Source: VBDM01 sp964430565
GTDB lineage: Bacteria; Pseudomonadota; Gammaproteobacteria; Burkholderiales; SG8-39
DNA: 64,000 bases
Reading direction: 5' to 3'
NCBI GenBank assembly: GCA_964430565.1
Contig: CAYSFD010000048.1
Coordinates: 1-64,000, forward strand
Position numbers and translations under genes: made by a program. Positions 16,399 to 23,898 of the stretch are shown one piece after another. Under the pieces are notes generated by a model. It saw only the letters and a program-made list of their open reading frames with translations, did no database searches and was not told where the DNA came from. Every line of letters starts with the position of its first letter. Within the stretch, counting starts at the first letter, position 1.

Positions 16399-17505
16399 TT
16401 AACCCCAGACGCTCTTTGACACTTCCAGCACCAAGCCCAGCTTCCTCCACTGATCGTCCGCGGTGAGCTTGTTGCCGTGGTGGGTGCTGGAGAAGCCGCA
16501 CTGCGGGGAGAGGCACAGGTTTTCCAGCGGCACGTATTTGGACGCCGTGTCGATGCGCCGCTTGAGGTCGTCCTGTTTCTCCAGCTCCGGCAGCTTGGAG
16601 CTGACCAGGCCCAGCACCACGATCTTTCCCTTCGGCACGAAGCGCAGCGGCTCGAAGCCCCCCGCGCGGTCGGTGTCGTACTCGAGGAAAAAGGCATCGA
16701 CCTCGAGTTTCGAGAACGCCGTTTCGGCGACGAAATCGTAGCTTCCGCTCGCGAGCCAAGTGCTCTTGAAGTTGCCGCGGCAGGTGTGAATGGCTACCGT
16801 CATGTCATCGGGCACGTCGCGGATCGCCGCGTTGACGGCGTCCGCGTACATCGCGGTGTCCTTCTTCGGATCGTCGCCGAGCTTCTTGAAATTCTCCTGC
16901 ACCATCGGATCGCCCATCATCGCGATGGTGGTGTCGTCGATCTGCAGGTAGCGGCAGCCCGCCTTGTACAGGTCGGCGATCTCCTCGCGATACGCTTTCG
17001 TGAGGTCGGCCCAGAACTCGTCGAGGTCCGGATAGGTCTTCTTCATGGACGCGCGGTCGCCGCGCGCGTGCAGCATCGCCGGGGAGGGCATGGTGAACTT
17101 GGGCGTTTTCTTCGCGACCGACTTCAGGAACGTGAAATGCTCGAGCATGGAGGGCTTGGTTCTCCGGATCTTGCTTTTCACCATCATGAACGGCGGCTGC
17201 TCTTCGGTGTTCTTGAACTTCGCGTCCCCGTAGGCGTCGCCCGAGGCGAGCTCCACGCCGTCGAAGCCGTGGATGAAATCGATGTGCCACCAGTCGCGGC
17301 GGAACTCGCCGTCGGTGACGACCTGCATGCCGACGGATTCCTGTTTGGCCACGGCCTCTCGGATGCACTTTTCCTGCACGGTGCGGAGCTGCTCGGCGCT
17401 CAACTCGCCGCGCTTCGCCTTCGCACGTGCCTCATGTAGCTCCGCCGGACGCAGCAGGCTGCCGACCTGGTCGGCGCGAAATGGGGGGGTGGTTCGTTGT
17501 GCCAT
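16399..17505 (-). CDS. Core-MetE (cobalamin-independent methionine synthase II) family protein
   Basis: The 368-residue protein has only the zinc-containing catalytic half of MetE. Zinc ligands appear as VAIHTCRGN (His-x-Cys) and LSPQCGFSS (Cys), with QVVTDGEFRRDWW and YLQIDDTTI as substrate-side motifs. Relatives include methionine synthases, methylcobalamin-using core-MetE and alkyl-CoM transferases, all of which activate a thiol on zinc for alkyl transfer. The acceptor here is not decided. ATG at 17505 has AGGAG a few bases upstream. The frame extends 13 codons further, into the 32-bp palindrome, which argues against the longer start. The gene is divergent from a second core-MetE gene. Confidence 0.87.
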   Translation of the reverse strand: MAQRTTPPFRADQVGSLLRPAELHEARAKAKRGELSAEQLRTVQEKCIREAVAKQESVGMQVVTDGEFRRDWWHIDFIHGFDGVELASGDAYGDAKFKNTEEQPPFMMVKSKIRRTKPSMLEHFTFLKSVAKKTPKFTMPSPAMLHARGDRASMKKTYPDLDEFWADLTKAYREEIADLYKAGCRYLQIDDTTIAMMGDPMVQENFKKLGDDPKKDTAMYADAVNAAIRDVPDDMTVAIHTCRGNFKSTWLASGSYDFVAETAFSKLEVDAFFLEYDTDRAGGFEPLRFVPKGKIVVLGLVSSKLPELEKQDDLKRRIDTASKYVPLENLCLSPQCGFSSTHHGNKLTADDQWRKLGLVLEVSKSVWG

Positions 17506-17524
17506 TGAAAGCTCCTGTTTGTTA

Positions 17525-17556
17525 GTAGCGTGCGCCGTGCGCACGGCGCACGCTAC
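17525..17556. repeat. Perfect 32-bp palindrome, GTAGCGTGCGCC family
   Basis: Two 16-base arms, GTAGCGTGCGCCGTGC and its exact inverse, abut with no loop. The element lies in the 206-bp gap between the two divergent core-MetE genes. The same ends, GTAGCGTGCGCC and GGCGCACGCTAC, flank a longer element at 60617-60679, so this is a genomic repeat family rather than a gene-specific operator. Confidence 0.75.
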
Positions 17557-17711
17557 GTGTGAATTTCAGGCGAAGCGCGCCGCGGTGTCAACCCATTTCT
17601 TCGTCCCACTTCGAACCTGGGATTGCCGTGGGCCACTCTTTCGGCCGGGCCGGACTACAATAGCGGCCCGTCGGCGCACTCGCGCCGCTTCGATCCACCA
17701 GGGGAGCGAGA

Positions 17712-18929
17712 ATGATACGCAGCACCGACCGGATCCTGACCACGCATGCAGGCGCGCTGCCGCGCCCGCAGGACCTGTGGACGATGATCGTCGCGAAAGG
17801 GAGCGGCCAGGCCTACGACAAGGAGGCCCTTCCGATGCGTCTCAGGGGCGCGGTCGCCGAAGTCGTGCGCAAGCAGGTGGAATGCGGTCTGGACAGCATC
17901 AACGACGGCGAGCTCTCCAAGACGAGCTTCACGAGCTACGTGCGCGAGCGGCTCTCCGGATTCGAAGCGCGCGAATACAAGCCCGGCGAAGGCCCGAAGC
18001 CGCTCAGCGTCATGAGCCGCGACATGCGCAGATTCGCCGAGTATTTCTCCGGCAAGCACGGCGGGTTCGGCTGGGCCGGATTCCGCGCGAGCCAGGTTTT
18101 CTGCACCGGGCCGCTGAAATACGTCGGACACGCCGCGCTCAAGGAAGACCTGGAGAATTTCAAGGCCGCGCTCCAAGGCGTGCGCGTCGCCGAGGCCTTC
18201 CTGCCCGCCAATACGCCGGGGACGATCGAGCACTGGCTGCGCAACGAGCACTACGCGGGCGACGAGGAGTTTCTCTACGCCGTCGCCGAAGCGATGCGCG
18301 AGGAATACAAGGCGATCGTGGAGGCGGGCTTTCTCCTGCAGATCGACGATCCCGACCTGCCCGACGGATGGCAGATGTACCCGGAAATGAGCGTCAAGGA
18401 TTACCGCAAGTACGCGACGCTGCGCGTCGATGCGCTCAACCACGCGCTGCGCGACATCCCGAGAGAGAAAATCCGGCTGCACGTCTGCTGGGGCAGCTTC
18501 CACGGCCCGCACCAGAACGACATCCCCTTGCGGGACATCATCGACATCATCTTTCGCGTGCGTGCGTCGAGCTACTCGATCGAGGCTTCCAATCCCGTCC
18601 ACGAGCACGAATGGGAGATCTTCGAGAAGGTAAAGCTGCCCAAGGACGCCGTGCTCATCCCCGGGGTCGTCGGGCATTGCAGCGACTTCATCGAGCACCC
18701 GGAGCTGGTGGCGCAGCGCCTGGTGCGCTACGCGAAGCTGGTCGGCCGGGAAAACGTCATGGCTGGAACCGACTGCGGCCTGGGCCCGCGCGTGGGTCAC
18801 GCGAACATCGCCTGGGCCAAGCTCGAAGCGCTGGCCCAGGGCGCCCGTCTTGCGAGCAAGCAGCTCTGGCCGCGGCGCGCCAAGGCGCCGAAGCGCGCGA
18901 AGGCCGGGAAGAAGAAGGCGCGGCGATAG
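17712..18929 (+). CDS. Second core-MetE family protein
   Basis: The 405-residue protein is a second zinc-thiol alkyltransferase of the MetE C-terminal type. It starts MIRSTDRILTTHAGALPRP, which is usual for the family. QIDDPDLPD lies mid-protein, the zinc ligands are in IRLHVCWGSFHGPH (His-x-Cys) and AGTDCGLGPR (Cys). A lysine/arginine-rich tail (about 385-405) has no counterpart in the first copy. It is divergent from the neighbouring copy and clearly not a recent duplicate, since little beyond the motifs is shared. GGGGAGCG precedes the ATG. The pair may handle different alkyl donors or acceptors. Confidence 0.87.
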   Translation: MIRSTDRILTTHAGALPRPQDLWTMIVAKGSGQAYDKEALPMRLRGAVAEVVRKQVECGLDSINDGELSKTSFTSYVRERLSGFEAREYKPGEGPKPLSVMSRDMRRFAEYFSGKHGGFGWAGFRASQVFCTGPLKYVGHAALKEDLENFKAALQGVRVAEAFLPANTPGTIEHWLRNEHYAGDEEFLYAVAEAMREEYKAIVEAGFLLQIDDPDLPDGWQMYPEMSVKDYRKYATLRVDALNHALRDIPREKIRLHVCWGSFHGPHQNDIPLRDIIDIIFRVRASSYSIEASNPVHEHEWEIFEKVKLPKDAVLIPGVVGHCSDFIEHPELVAQRLVRYAKLVGRENVMAGTDCGLGPRVGHANIAWAKLEALAQGARLASKQLWPRRAKAPKRAKAGKKKARR

Positions 18930-18934
18930 TAGTC

Positions 18935-19040
18935 GTCATTCCCGCGCAAGCGGGAATTCAGTGTCGTTTTCGCAGAGGCCCTGGATCCCCGCTTGGCCGT
19001 TCCTCGAAACTCGCTTTCGCTCGTTTTCGCGGGGATGACA
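18935..19040. repeat. GTCATTCCCGCG-family repeat, copy A
   Basis: The element begins GTCATTCCCGCGCAAGCGGG and ends CGCGGGGATGACA, with inverted borders. The inner stretch containing GGCCGTTCCTCGAAACTCGC is shared almost base for base with the copy at 55970-56072. It lies between convergent genes. Confidence 0.75.
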
Positions 19041-19057
19041 TGCTCCGAGGTTCCCCG

Positions 19058-20245
19058 TCAAGCGGCAATCTCTTTCGCGACGGTCTTATCCTCCGCGGCT
19101 GGGAAGAAAAGCGCGGCCGAAAAAGTCGCAAAGGCGAGCGCCCCCAGAACGAAATAAAGCAGCCTGAAATCCCCGCTCGATTTGTAGAGCCACGCGACCA
19201 GCGGTACGGCCAGAGCGCTTGCCGAGAACGAAACCACGTAGCGAACGGCGTAGGCGCGGGCGCGCCAGGCTTCCGCGGTATAGCGGGCGATCATCGCATC
19301 GTTGATCGGGATCTGTCCAAACACGAAGAACATCATCGCCACCGCCACCAGAAGCATCGCGGCGTTCTCGGTGGTTCCCGCCAGCAGGAGCAGGGGCACC
19401 TGGAGCGCGACCACGGGCACGAACACCGACTTCAGCGACCGGTGGTCCAGCCACCAGCCGACGCACAGTTGCGCCATCGCCGCGATCAAATAAACCCCGC
19501 AAACGAGCGCGCCTATGCCGAACGTGGAGCTCGTGAGCGCTGAAAGCCGCTCGTCGAACACCTTGGGCATCGAAACCGTGGTCGCGTTGAAGATGACGCC
19601 GCCGCAGGCCGTGGCCACGGTCAGGATCGCGAACACCCGGACGAGGTCCGAGCGCGAGATCCGATAGGGCTCGGCCTTGCGCGCAGGTGTTCGCTCGCGC
19701 GCTTCGCGCGGCTGCAGCGCAAACGCGATGCCGACCGCGATCGCGATCGCTCCCGGAACGATGAAGGCCGCGCGCCAGCCGGCCAGGTCGGCGAGCGCGC
19801 CGGCCGAGAGCGCCGAGAACGCCACGCCGACGTTGCCGAAAACGCCGTTGACGCCCAGCACCTTGCCGACGTTCTCGCGGCCCGCGACCAGCATGGCGAT
19901 GCCGACCGGGTGGTAGATCGCCCCGAAAACGCCGATCAGCGTGATGCCGAGCGCGATCTGCACGGGGCTCTGGGCGAGTCCGGTGAGCACGCTCGCCGTG
20001 CCCATGCCGATGAAGAACACGACCATCATGCCGAAGCGGCTCCAGCGGTCGGCCAGCCACCCCGCCGGGATCGAGAAGGCGCCGAAGGCGATGAAGCCGC
20101 CGAGGGAGAGCGGCAGAAGCTCCGCATAGCCGCGGCCGAATTCCTCTCCCATCGCCAGCACGACCGTCGGAAAGATCAGTATCAACAGGTGATCGAAGGT
20201 GTGTCCCAGGTTGAGGAACAGGCTCGTGCCGCGAGGCGTGTTCAT
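19058..20245 (-). CDS. MFS transporter, fosmidomycin-resistance-like
   Basis: The 395-residue integral membrane protein has about twelve hydrophobic segments with the MFS loop GWLADRWSR between segments 2 and 3. The opening LNLGHTFDHLLILIFPTVVLAMGEEFG and later GAIYHPVGIAML resemble the fosmidomycin-resistance (Fsr) type of exporter. ATG at 20245 starts MNTPRGTSLFL. A start 12 codons upstream is possible but adds only a polar tail. Substrates of such exporters are small drugs or metabolites, and none is indicated here. It stands alone and is divergent from the HtrA-like gene. Confidence 0.83.
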   Translation of the reverse strand: MNTPRGTSLFLNLGHTFDHLLILIFPTVVLAMGEEFGRGYAELLPLSLGGFIAFGAFSIPAGWLADRWSRFGMMVVFFIGMGTASVLTGLAQSPVQIALGITLIGVFGAIYHPVGIAMLVAGRENVGKVLGVNGVFGNVGVAFSALSAGALADLAGWRAAFIVPGAIAIAVGIAFALQPREARERTPARKAEPYRISRSDLVRVFAILTVATACGGVIFNATTVSMPKVFDERLSALTSSTFGIGALVCGVYLIAAMAQLCVGWWLDHRSLKSVFVPVVALQVPLLLLAGTTENAAMLLVAVAMMFFVFGQIPINDAMIARYTAEAWRARAYAVRYVVSFSASALAVPLVAWLYKSSGDFRLLYFVLGALAFATFSAALFFPAAEDKTVAKEIAA

Positions 20246-20369
20246 GGGCGAATCATAACCGGGCGGATGGGCTCGGAACAAACCGGCGTAACAAGGCGTT
20301 ATGCACTGGAAATCGGCGCGATTTGGGATAAGAATGAAGCCTCAAAGGCGCGTCGATAAGGGAGACGTC

Positions 20370-21383
20370 ATGGCACCGCTCCGGCTGGCAGTCCTGTTCG
20401 CTTCATTTGTTCTGGTCAATTCCGGGTTCGCGCAGGAGGCGAAGGACAAGCCGCAGGCGCAAGGGCAGAGCGAAGCCGAGGAGATGCTCGGTGCCGTCGT
20501 TCGTGTGAAGATGAAAGCCATTCCCGGTGCACGAAGCAACCGCAACCTGGGTGATAACCGCGAGGGCACCGGCGTCGTGATCGACGATCGCGGGCACGTC
20601 GTCACGATCGGCTACATCGTTATCGAAGCCGATTCGATCGAGATCACGACGCAGGACGACAGGACGGTCCCCGCAACCCTGGTCGGCTACGACCACGCGA
20701 GCGGTTTCGGGCTGCTGCGCTCGGGCGCGCCGCTCGGCGTGAAGCCGATGCCTCTGGGGCAGGCGGCGGATCTTGCGCTGCGCGAGCCGGTCATGGTTCT
20801 TCCCGCGGGCGGGCGCGAGATGGCGAGCCTCGCTTACGTCGTCTCCAAGCGCAAGTTCGCGGCGAGCTGGGAGTATTTGCTCGAGTCGGCGATTTTCACG
20901 GCGCCGGCGACTGAACATTGGGCCGGAGCCGCGCTCGTAAGCCGCGAAGGGAAGCTCGTCGGCATCGGCTCGCTGCTGGTGCGCGAGACCATCGAGGGCG
21001 GGTCGCAGGTCCCGGGAAACATGTTCGTGCCGATCGATCTGCTTCAGCCGATACTCGCCGATCTCATCGCAAAAGGACGCAGGAAGGAACCGGCGCGTCC
21101 GTGGATGGGTCTGGCGACCGAGGAGCTGCACGGGCGCCTGTTCGTCACCCGGGTTTCGCCGGAGGGTCCCGCGGACAAGGCCGGGATCAAGAACGGCGAC
21201 ATCGTCGTGGGCGTCGGCCGCGATCCGGTTACGAGCCACGAGGAGCTCTACCGCAAGGTGTGGGGGCTGGGCGCGGCCGGGATCGACGTGCCGCTCAAGA
21301 TCCTGCAGGGCGTTGACGTGCGCGAGTTGAAGCTGCGCTCGATCGACCGCTTCCAGTACTTCAAGGAAAAGCCGACTTACTAA
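20370..21383 (+). CDS. HtrA-like protein lacking the serine-protease triad, with PDZ domain
   Basis: The 337-residue protein has a signal peptide (MAPLRLAVLFASFVLVNSGFAQ), a trypsin-like S1C domain (about 40-235) and a PDZ domain (about 245-325, GLFVTRVSPEGPADKAGIKNGD-like). All three catalytic positions are altered. The His of the TNxHV motif is Y82 in VVTIGYIV. The Asp of the SDLAL motif is G112 in ASGFGLL. The Ser of GNSGGPL is A185 in HWAGAAL. The fold motifs around them are otherwise kept, and the frame is intact, so it is probably a functional non-protease in the periplasm, perhaps a chaperone or adaptor. ATG at 20370 has GGGAG upstream. Confidence 0.82.
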   Translation: MAPLRLAVLFASFVLVNSGFAQEAKDKPQAQGQSEAEEMLGAVVRVKMKAIPGARSNRNLGDNREGTGVVIDDRGHVVTIGYIVIEADSIEITTQDDRTVPATLVGYDHASGFGLLRSGAPLGVKPMPLGQAADLALREPVMVLPAGGREMASLAYVVSKRKFAASWEYLLESAIFTAPATEHWAGAALVSREGKLVGIGSLLVRETIEGGSQVPGNMFVPIDLLQPILADLIAKGRRKEPARPWMGLATEELHGRLFVTRVSPEGPADKAGIKNGDIVVGVGRDPVTSHEELYRKVWGLGAAGIDVPLKILQGVDVRELKLRSIDRFQYFKEKPTY

Positions 21384-21388
21384 AAGCA

Positions 21389-21442
21389 AAACCGGGGACA
21401 GACCACGGTTTCAAAGGAAAAACCGTGGTCTGTCCCCGGTTT
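21389..21442. repeat. Long perfect hairpin, GGGGACAGACCACG type
   Basis: Two perfect 23-base arms (21389-21411 and 21420-21442) enclose an 8-base loop. The arm core is CCGGGGACAGACCACGG. Repeats with this core are widespread in betaproteobacterial and gammaproteobacterial genomes and resemble REP-type elements mobilised by REP-associated transposases. The hairpin starts 6 bases after a stop codon and may also stop transcription. Confidence 0.75.
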
Positions 21443-21450
21443 CGAGTCCC

Positions 21451-22524
21451 ATGAGCACGCAGTTCGTCGGCACCATGCCGGTGCAGGAGCGCCACCGTTT
21501 CGACGTCGGGGCGCTCGAGCGCTATCTCCGCAGCCGTATTGAAGGATTCTCGGGACCGCTCTCGGTCGAGCAGTTCAAGGGCGGGCAATCCAATCCCACC
21601 TATCTTCTTCGCGGCGCAGGCGCACGCTACGTGCTGCGCTCCAAACCCGGCCCGACGGCGAAGCTGCTGCCCTCGGCGCACGCCGTGGAGCGCGAGTTTC
21701 GAGTGATCACGGCGCTCGGCAAGGCGGGCATTCCCGTGCCACGGACCTGGTGCCTGTGCGAGGATGAGAACGTCATCGGCCGTTCGTTCTACGTCATGGA
21801 TTACGTCGAGGGCCGCGTGCTGTGGGAGCAGTCGCTTCCGGGAATGACAAAGCCCGAGCGCGCCGCGATCTACGACGAGATGAACCAAGTCATCGCGACG
21901 CTGCACCGGCTCGACTACGGCGCGGCGGGTCTTTCCGATTACGGCAAGCCCGGCAACTATTTCGCGCGCCAGATCGGGCGCTGGAGCAGGCAATACCAGG
22001 CTTCAGAGACGGAGAAGATCGAAGAGATGGACCGGCTGATCGAATGGCTCCCCGGAAACATTCCGCCCGGCGACGCGACCACGGTGGTGCACGGCGACTA
22101 TCGAATGGACAACCTCGTCTTCCATCCGCGCGAGCCGAAAATCCTCGCGATCCTCGACTGGGAGCTTTCCACGCTCGGCCATCCTCTCGCGGATTTCTCC
22201 TATCACTGCATGAGCTGGCATATCCCGCCGGGAAAGTTTCGCGGCATCGCGGGGCTCGACCTGGCGGCGCTCGGCATACCGAGCGAGTCTCAATACATTG
22301 CGTCATACTGCGAGCGCACGGGGCGGGATCGGATAGACCACTGGGATTTTTATCTCGCCTACAACCTTTTCCGGATCGCCGCGATCCTGCAGGGCGTGAT
22401 GAAGCGCGCGCTCGATGGCACGGCGGCGAGCGCCGAGGCGCTGGAAGCGGGCGCTCGCGCCGGGCCGCTCGCCGAGCTGGGTTGGCAGTACGCGGAAAAG
22501 GCGATGGGTTCAAGATCAGCGTGA
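21451..22524 (+). CDS. APH-family phosphotransferase of the acyl-CoA-dehydrogenase-linked type
   Basis: The 357-residue protein has the kinase-like aminoglycoside-phosphotransferase fold. GGQSNPTYLL (about 45) and YVLRSKPG (about 60) form the ATP side. The catalytic loop is VVHGDYRMDNLVF (about 210) and the metal Asp is in ILAILDWELSTLG (about 230). This subgroup, related to the kinase domain of human ACAD10/11, is often next to acyl-CoA dehydrogenases. There it phosphorylates hydroxyacyl-CoA so that phosphate can be eliminated. The next gene is indeed an ACAD11-like dehydrogenase, so the pair may degrade 4-hydroxy fatty acids. A palindromic repeat separates the two genes. Confidence 0.85.
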   Translation: MSTQFVGTMPVQERHRFDVGALERYLRSRIEGFSGPLSVEQFKGGQSNPTYLLRGAGARYVLRSKPGPTAKLLPSAHAVEREFRVITALGKAGIPVPRTWCLCEDENVIGRSFYVMDYVEGRVLWEQSLPGMTKPERAAIYDEMNQVIATLHRLDYGAAGLSDYGKPGNYFARQIGRWSRQYQASETEKIEEMDRLIEWLPGNIPPGDATTVVHGDYRMDNLVFHPREPKILAILDWELSTLGHPLADFSYHCMSWHIPPGKFRGIAGLDLAALGIPSESQYIASYCERTGRDRIDHWDFYLAYNLFRIAAILQGVMKRALDGTAASAEALEAGARAGPLAELGWQYAEKAMGSRSA

Positions 22525-22536
22525 AACGTGATTCTC

Positions 22537-22608
22537 GTCATTCCCGCGCAAGCGGGAATCCAGCGGCTTCGTAGGACCAGGTAGATCTCCGCTCGCGCGG
22601 GGATGACA
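22537..22608. repeat. GTCATTCCCGCG-family repeat, copy B
   Basis: The element begins GTCATTCCCGCGCAAGCGGG and ends GCGGGGATGACA, with inverted borders. It lies in the gap between the phosphotransferase and acyl-CoA dehydrogenase genes. Confidence 0.75.
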
Positions 22609-22622
22609 GTCGGAGAGACAAA

Positions 22623-23840
22623 ATGGATTTCGCGTATTCGGACAAAGTAAAAACGCTCCAGGCCAAGCTTGCGCGCTTCATGGACGAGCACATCTATCCG
22701 AACGAGCGCCGCTTCCACGAGGAGGTCGAAGCGAACCGCGCGAAGGGCAATCCCTGGGTGCCCACGACGCTGATCGAGCAACTGAAGCCCAAGGCGCGAG
22801 CCGAGGGCTTGTGGAATCTCTTTCTTCCCCGCTCGCCGCGAGCTCCGCAGGGCCTTTCGAACCTGGAATACGCGCCGCTGTGCGAAGTCATGGGGCGCGT
22901 GCACTGGGCGCCCGAGGTGTTCAACTGCTCGGCGCCCGACACCGGCAACATGGAAACGCTCGAGCGCTACGGCAGCGAGGAGCAGAAGAAGCAATGGCAC
23001 GATCCGCTGCTCGCGGGCGAAATCCGCTCGGCCTTCCTCATGACCGAGCCGGACGTAGCCTCCTCGGACGCAGCCAACATTCAATGCCGCATCGTGCGGG
23101 AAGGCGGAGACTACGTCGTCAACGGCCGCAAATGGTGGTCATCGGGCGCGGGCGACCCGCGCTGCAAGCTTTACATCGTGATGGGCAAGACCGATCCGGC
23201 GGCGGCGAAATACACGCAGCAGTCGATGATACTCGTGCCGCGCGACGCGCCCGGGGTGAAGATCCTGCGCCCCTTGAGCATCTTTGGCTACGACGACGCG
23301 CCCCACGGTCACATGGACATCGCGCTGGAGAACGTGCGCGTGCCGGCCTCCAGCATCCTGCTCGGCGAAGGCCGAGGCTTCGAGATCGCTCAAGGGAGGC
23401 TGGGGCCCGGGCGCATCCATCACTGCATGCGCCTCGTCGGCGTCGCCGAGCGCGCGCTCGAATTCATGTGCAAGCGCAGCCTCGGGCGCGTCACTTTCGG
23501 CAAGCCGATCGCCGAGCGCACCGTGACCCAGGAACGCATCGCGGAGGCCCGCATCAAGATCGACTCGGCGCGCCTGCTCGTGCTTAAGGCCGCATACATG
23601 ATGGACACGGTCGGGAACAAGGCGGCGCGCGCCGAGATCGCGATGATCAAAGTGCTCGCGCCGAACGTCGCCTGCGAGGTGCTCGACTGGGCCATCCAGG
23701 CGCACGGCGGCGGCGGCCTGGCTCAGGATTTTCCGCTCGCCTACATGTACGCGCATTCGCGCACCCTGCGCTTTGCCGACGGGCCGGACGAGGTTCACCG
23801 CAACGCCATCGCCAAGCTCGAGCTTTCGAAGCATAAGTAA
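22623..23840 (+). CDS. Acyl-CoA dehydrogenase, ACAD11-like
   Basis: The 405-residue flavoprotein oxidises an acyl-CoA to the 2-enoyl-CoA. The N-terminal helical domain is followed by the FAD-binding segment FLMTEPDVASSDAANIQC and by NGRKWWSSGAGDP. The C-terminal helical domain includes GRVTFGKPIAERTVTQERIA and AIQAHGGGGLAQDFPLA. The double-Gly AHGGGG and WWSSGA segments are typical of the ACAD10/11 group. Together with the preceding phosphotransferase this resembles the two halves of human ACAD11, which process 4-hydroxyacyl-CoA. ATG at 22623 lies just after the palindromic repeat. Confidence 0.9.
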   Translation: MDFAYSDKVKTLQAKLARFMDEHIYPNERRFHEEVEANRAKGNPWVPTTLIEQLKPKARAEGLWNLFLPRSPRAPQGLSNLEYAPLCEVMGRVHWAPEVFNCSAPDTGNMETLERYGSEEQKKQWHDPLLAGEIRSAFLMTEPDVASSDAANIQCRIVREGGDYVVNGRKWWSSGAGDPRCKLYIVMGKTDPAAAKYTQQSMILVPRDAPGVKILRPLSIFGYDDAPHGHMDIALENVRVPASSILLGEGRGFEIAQGRLGPGRIHHCMRLVGVAERALEFMCKRSLGRVTFGKPIAERTVTQERIAEARIKIDSARLLVLKAAYMMDTVGNKAARAEIAMIKVLAPNVACEVLDWAIQAHGGGGLAQDFPLAYMYAHSRTLRFADGPDEVHRNAIAKLELSKHK

Positions 23841-23898
23841 TGGACCTGTTGTCTTTACTGAAACGCTTATTTGCACCATCGGGAAAGGATGGCCAACA

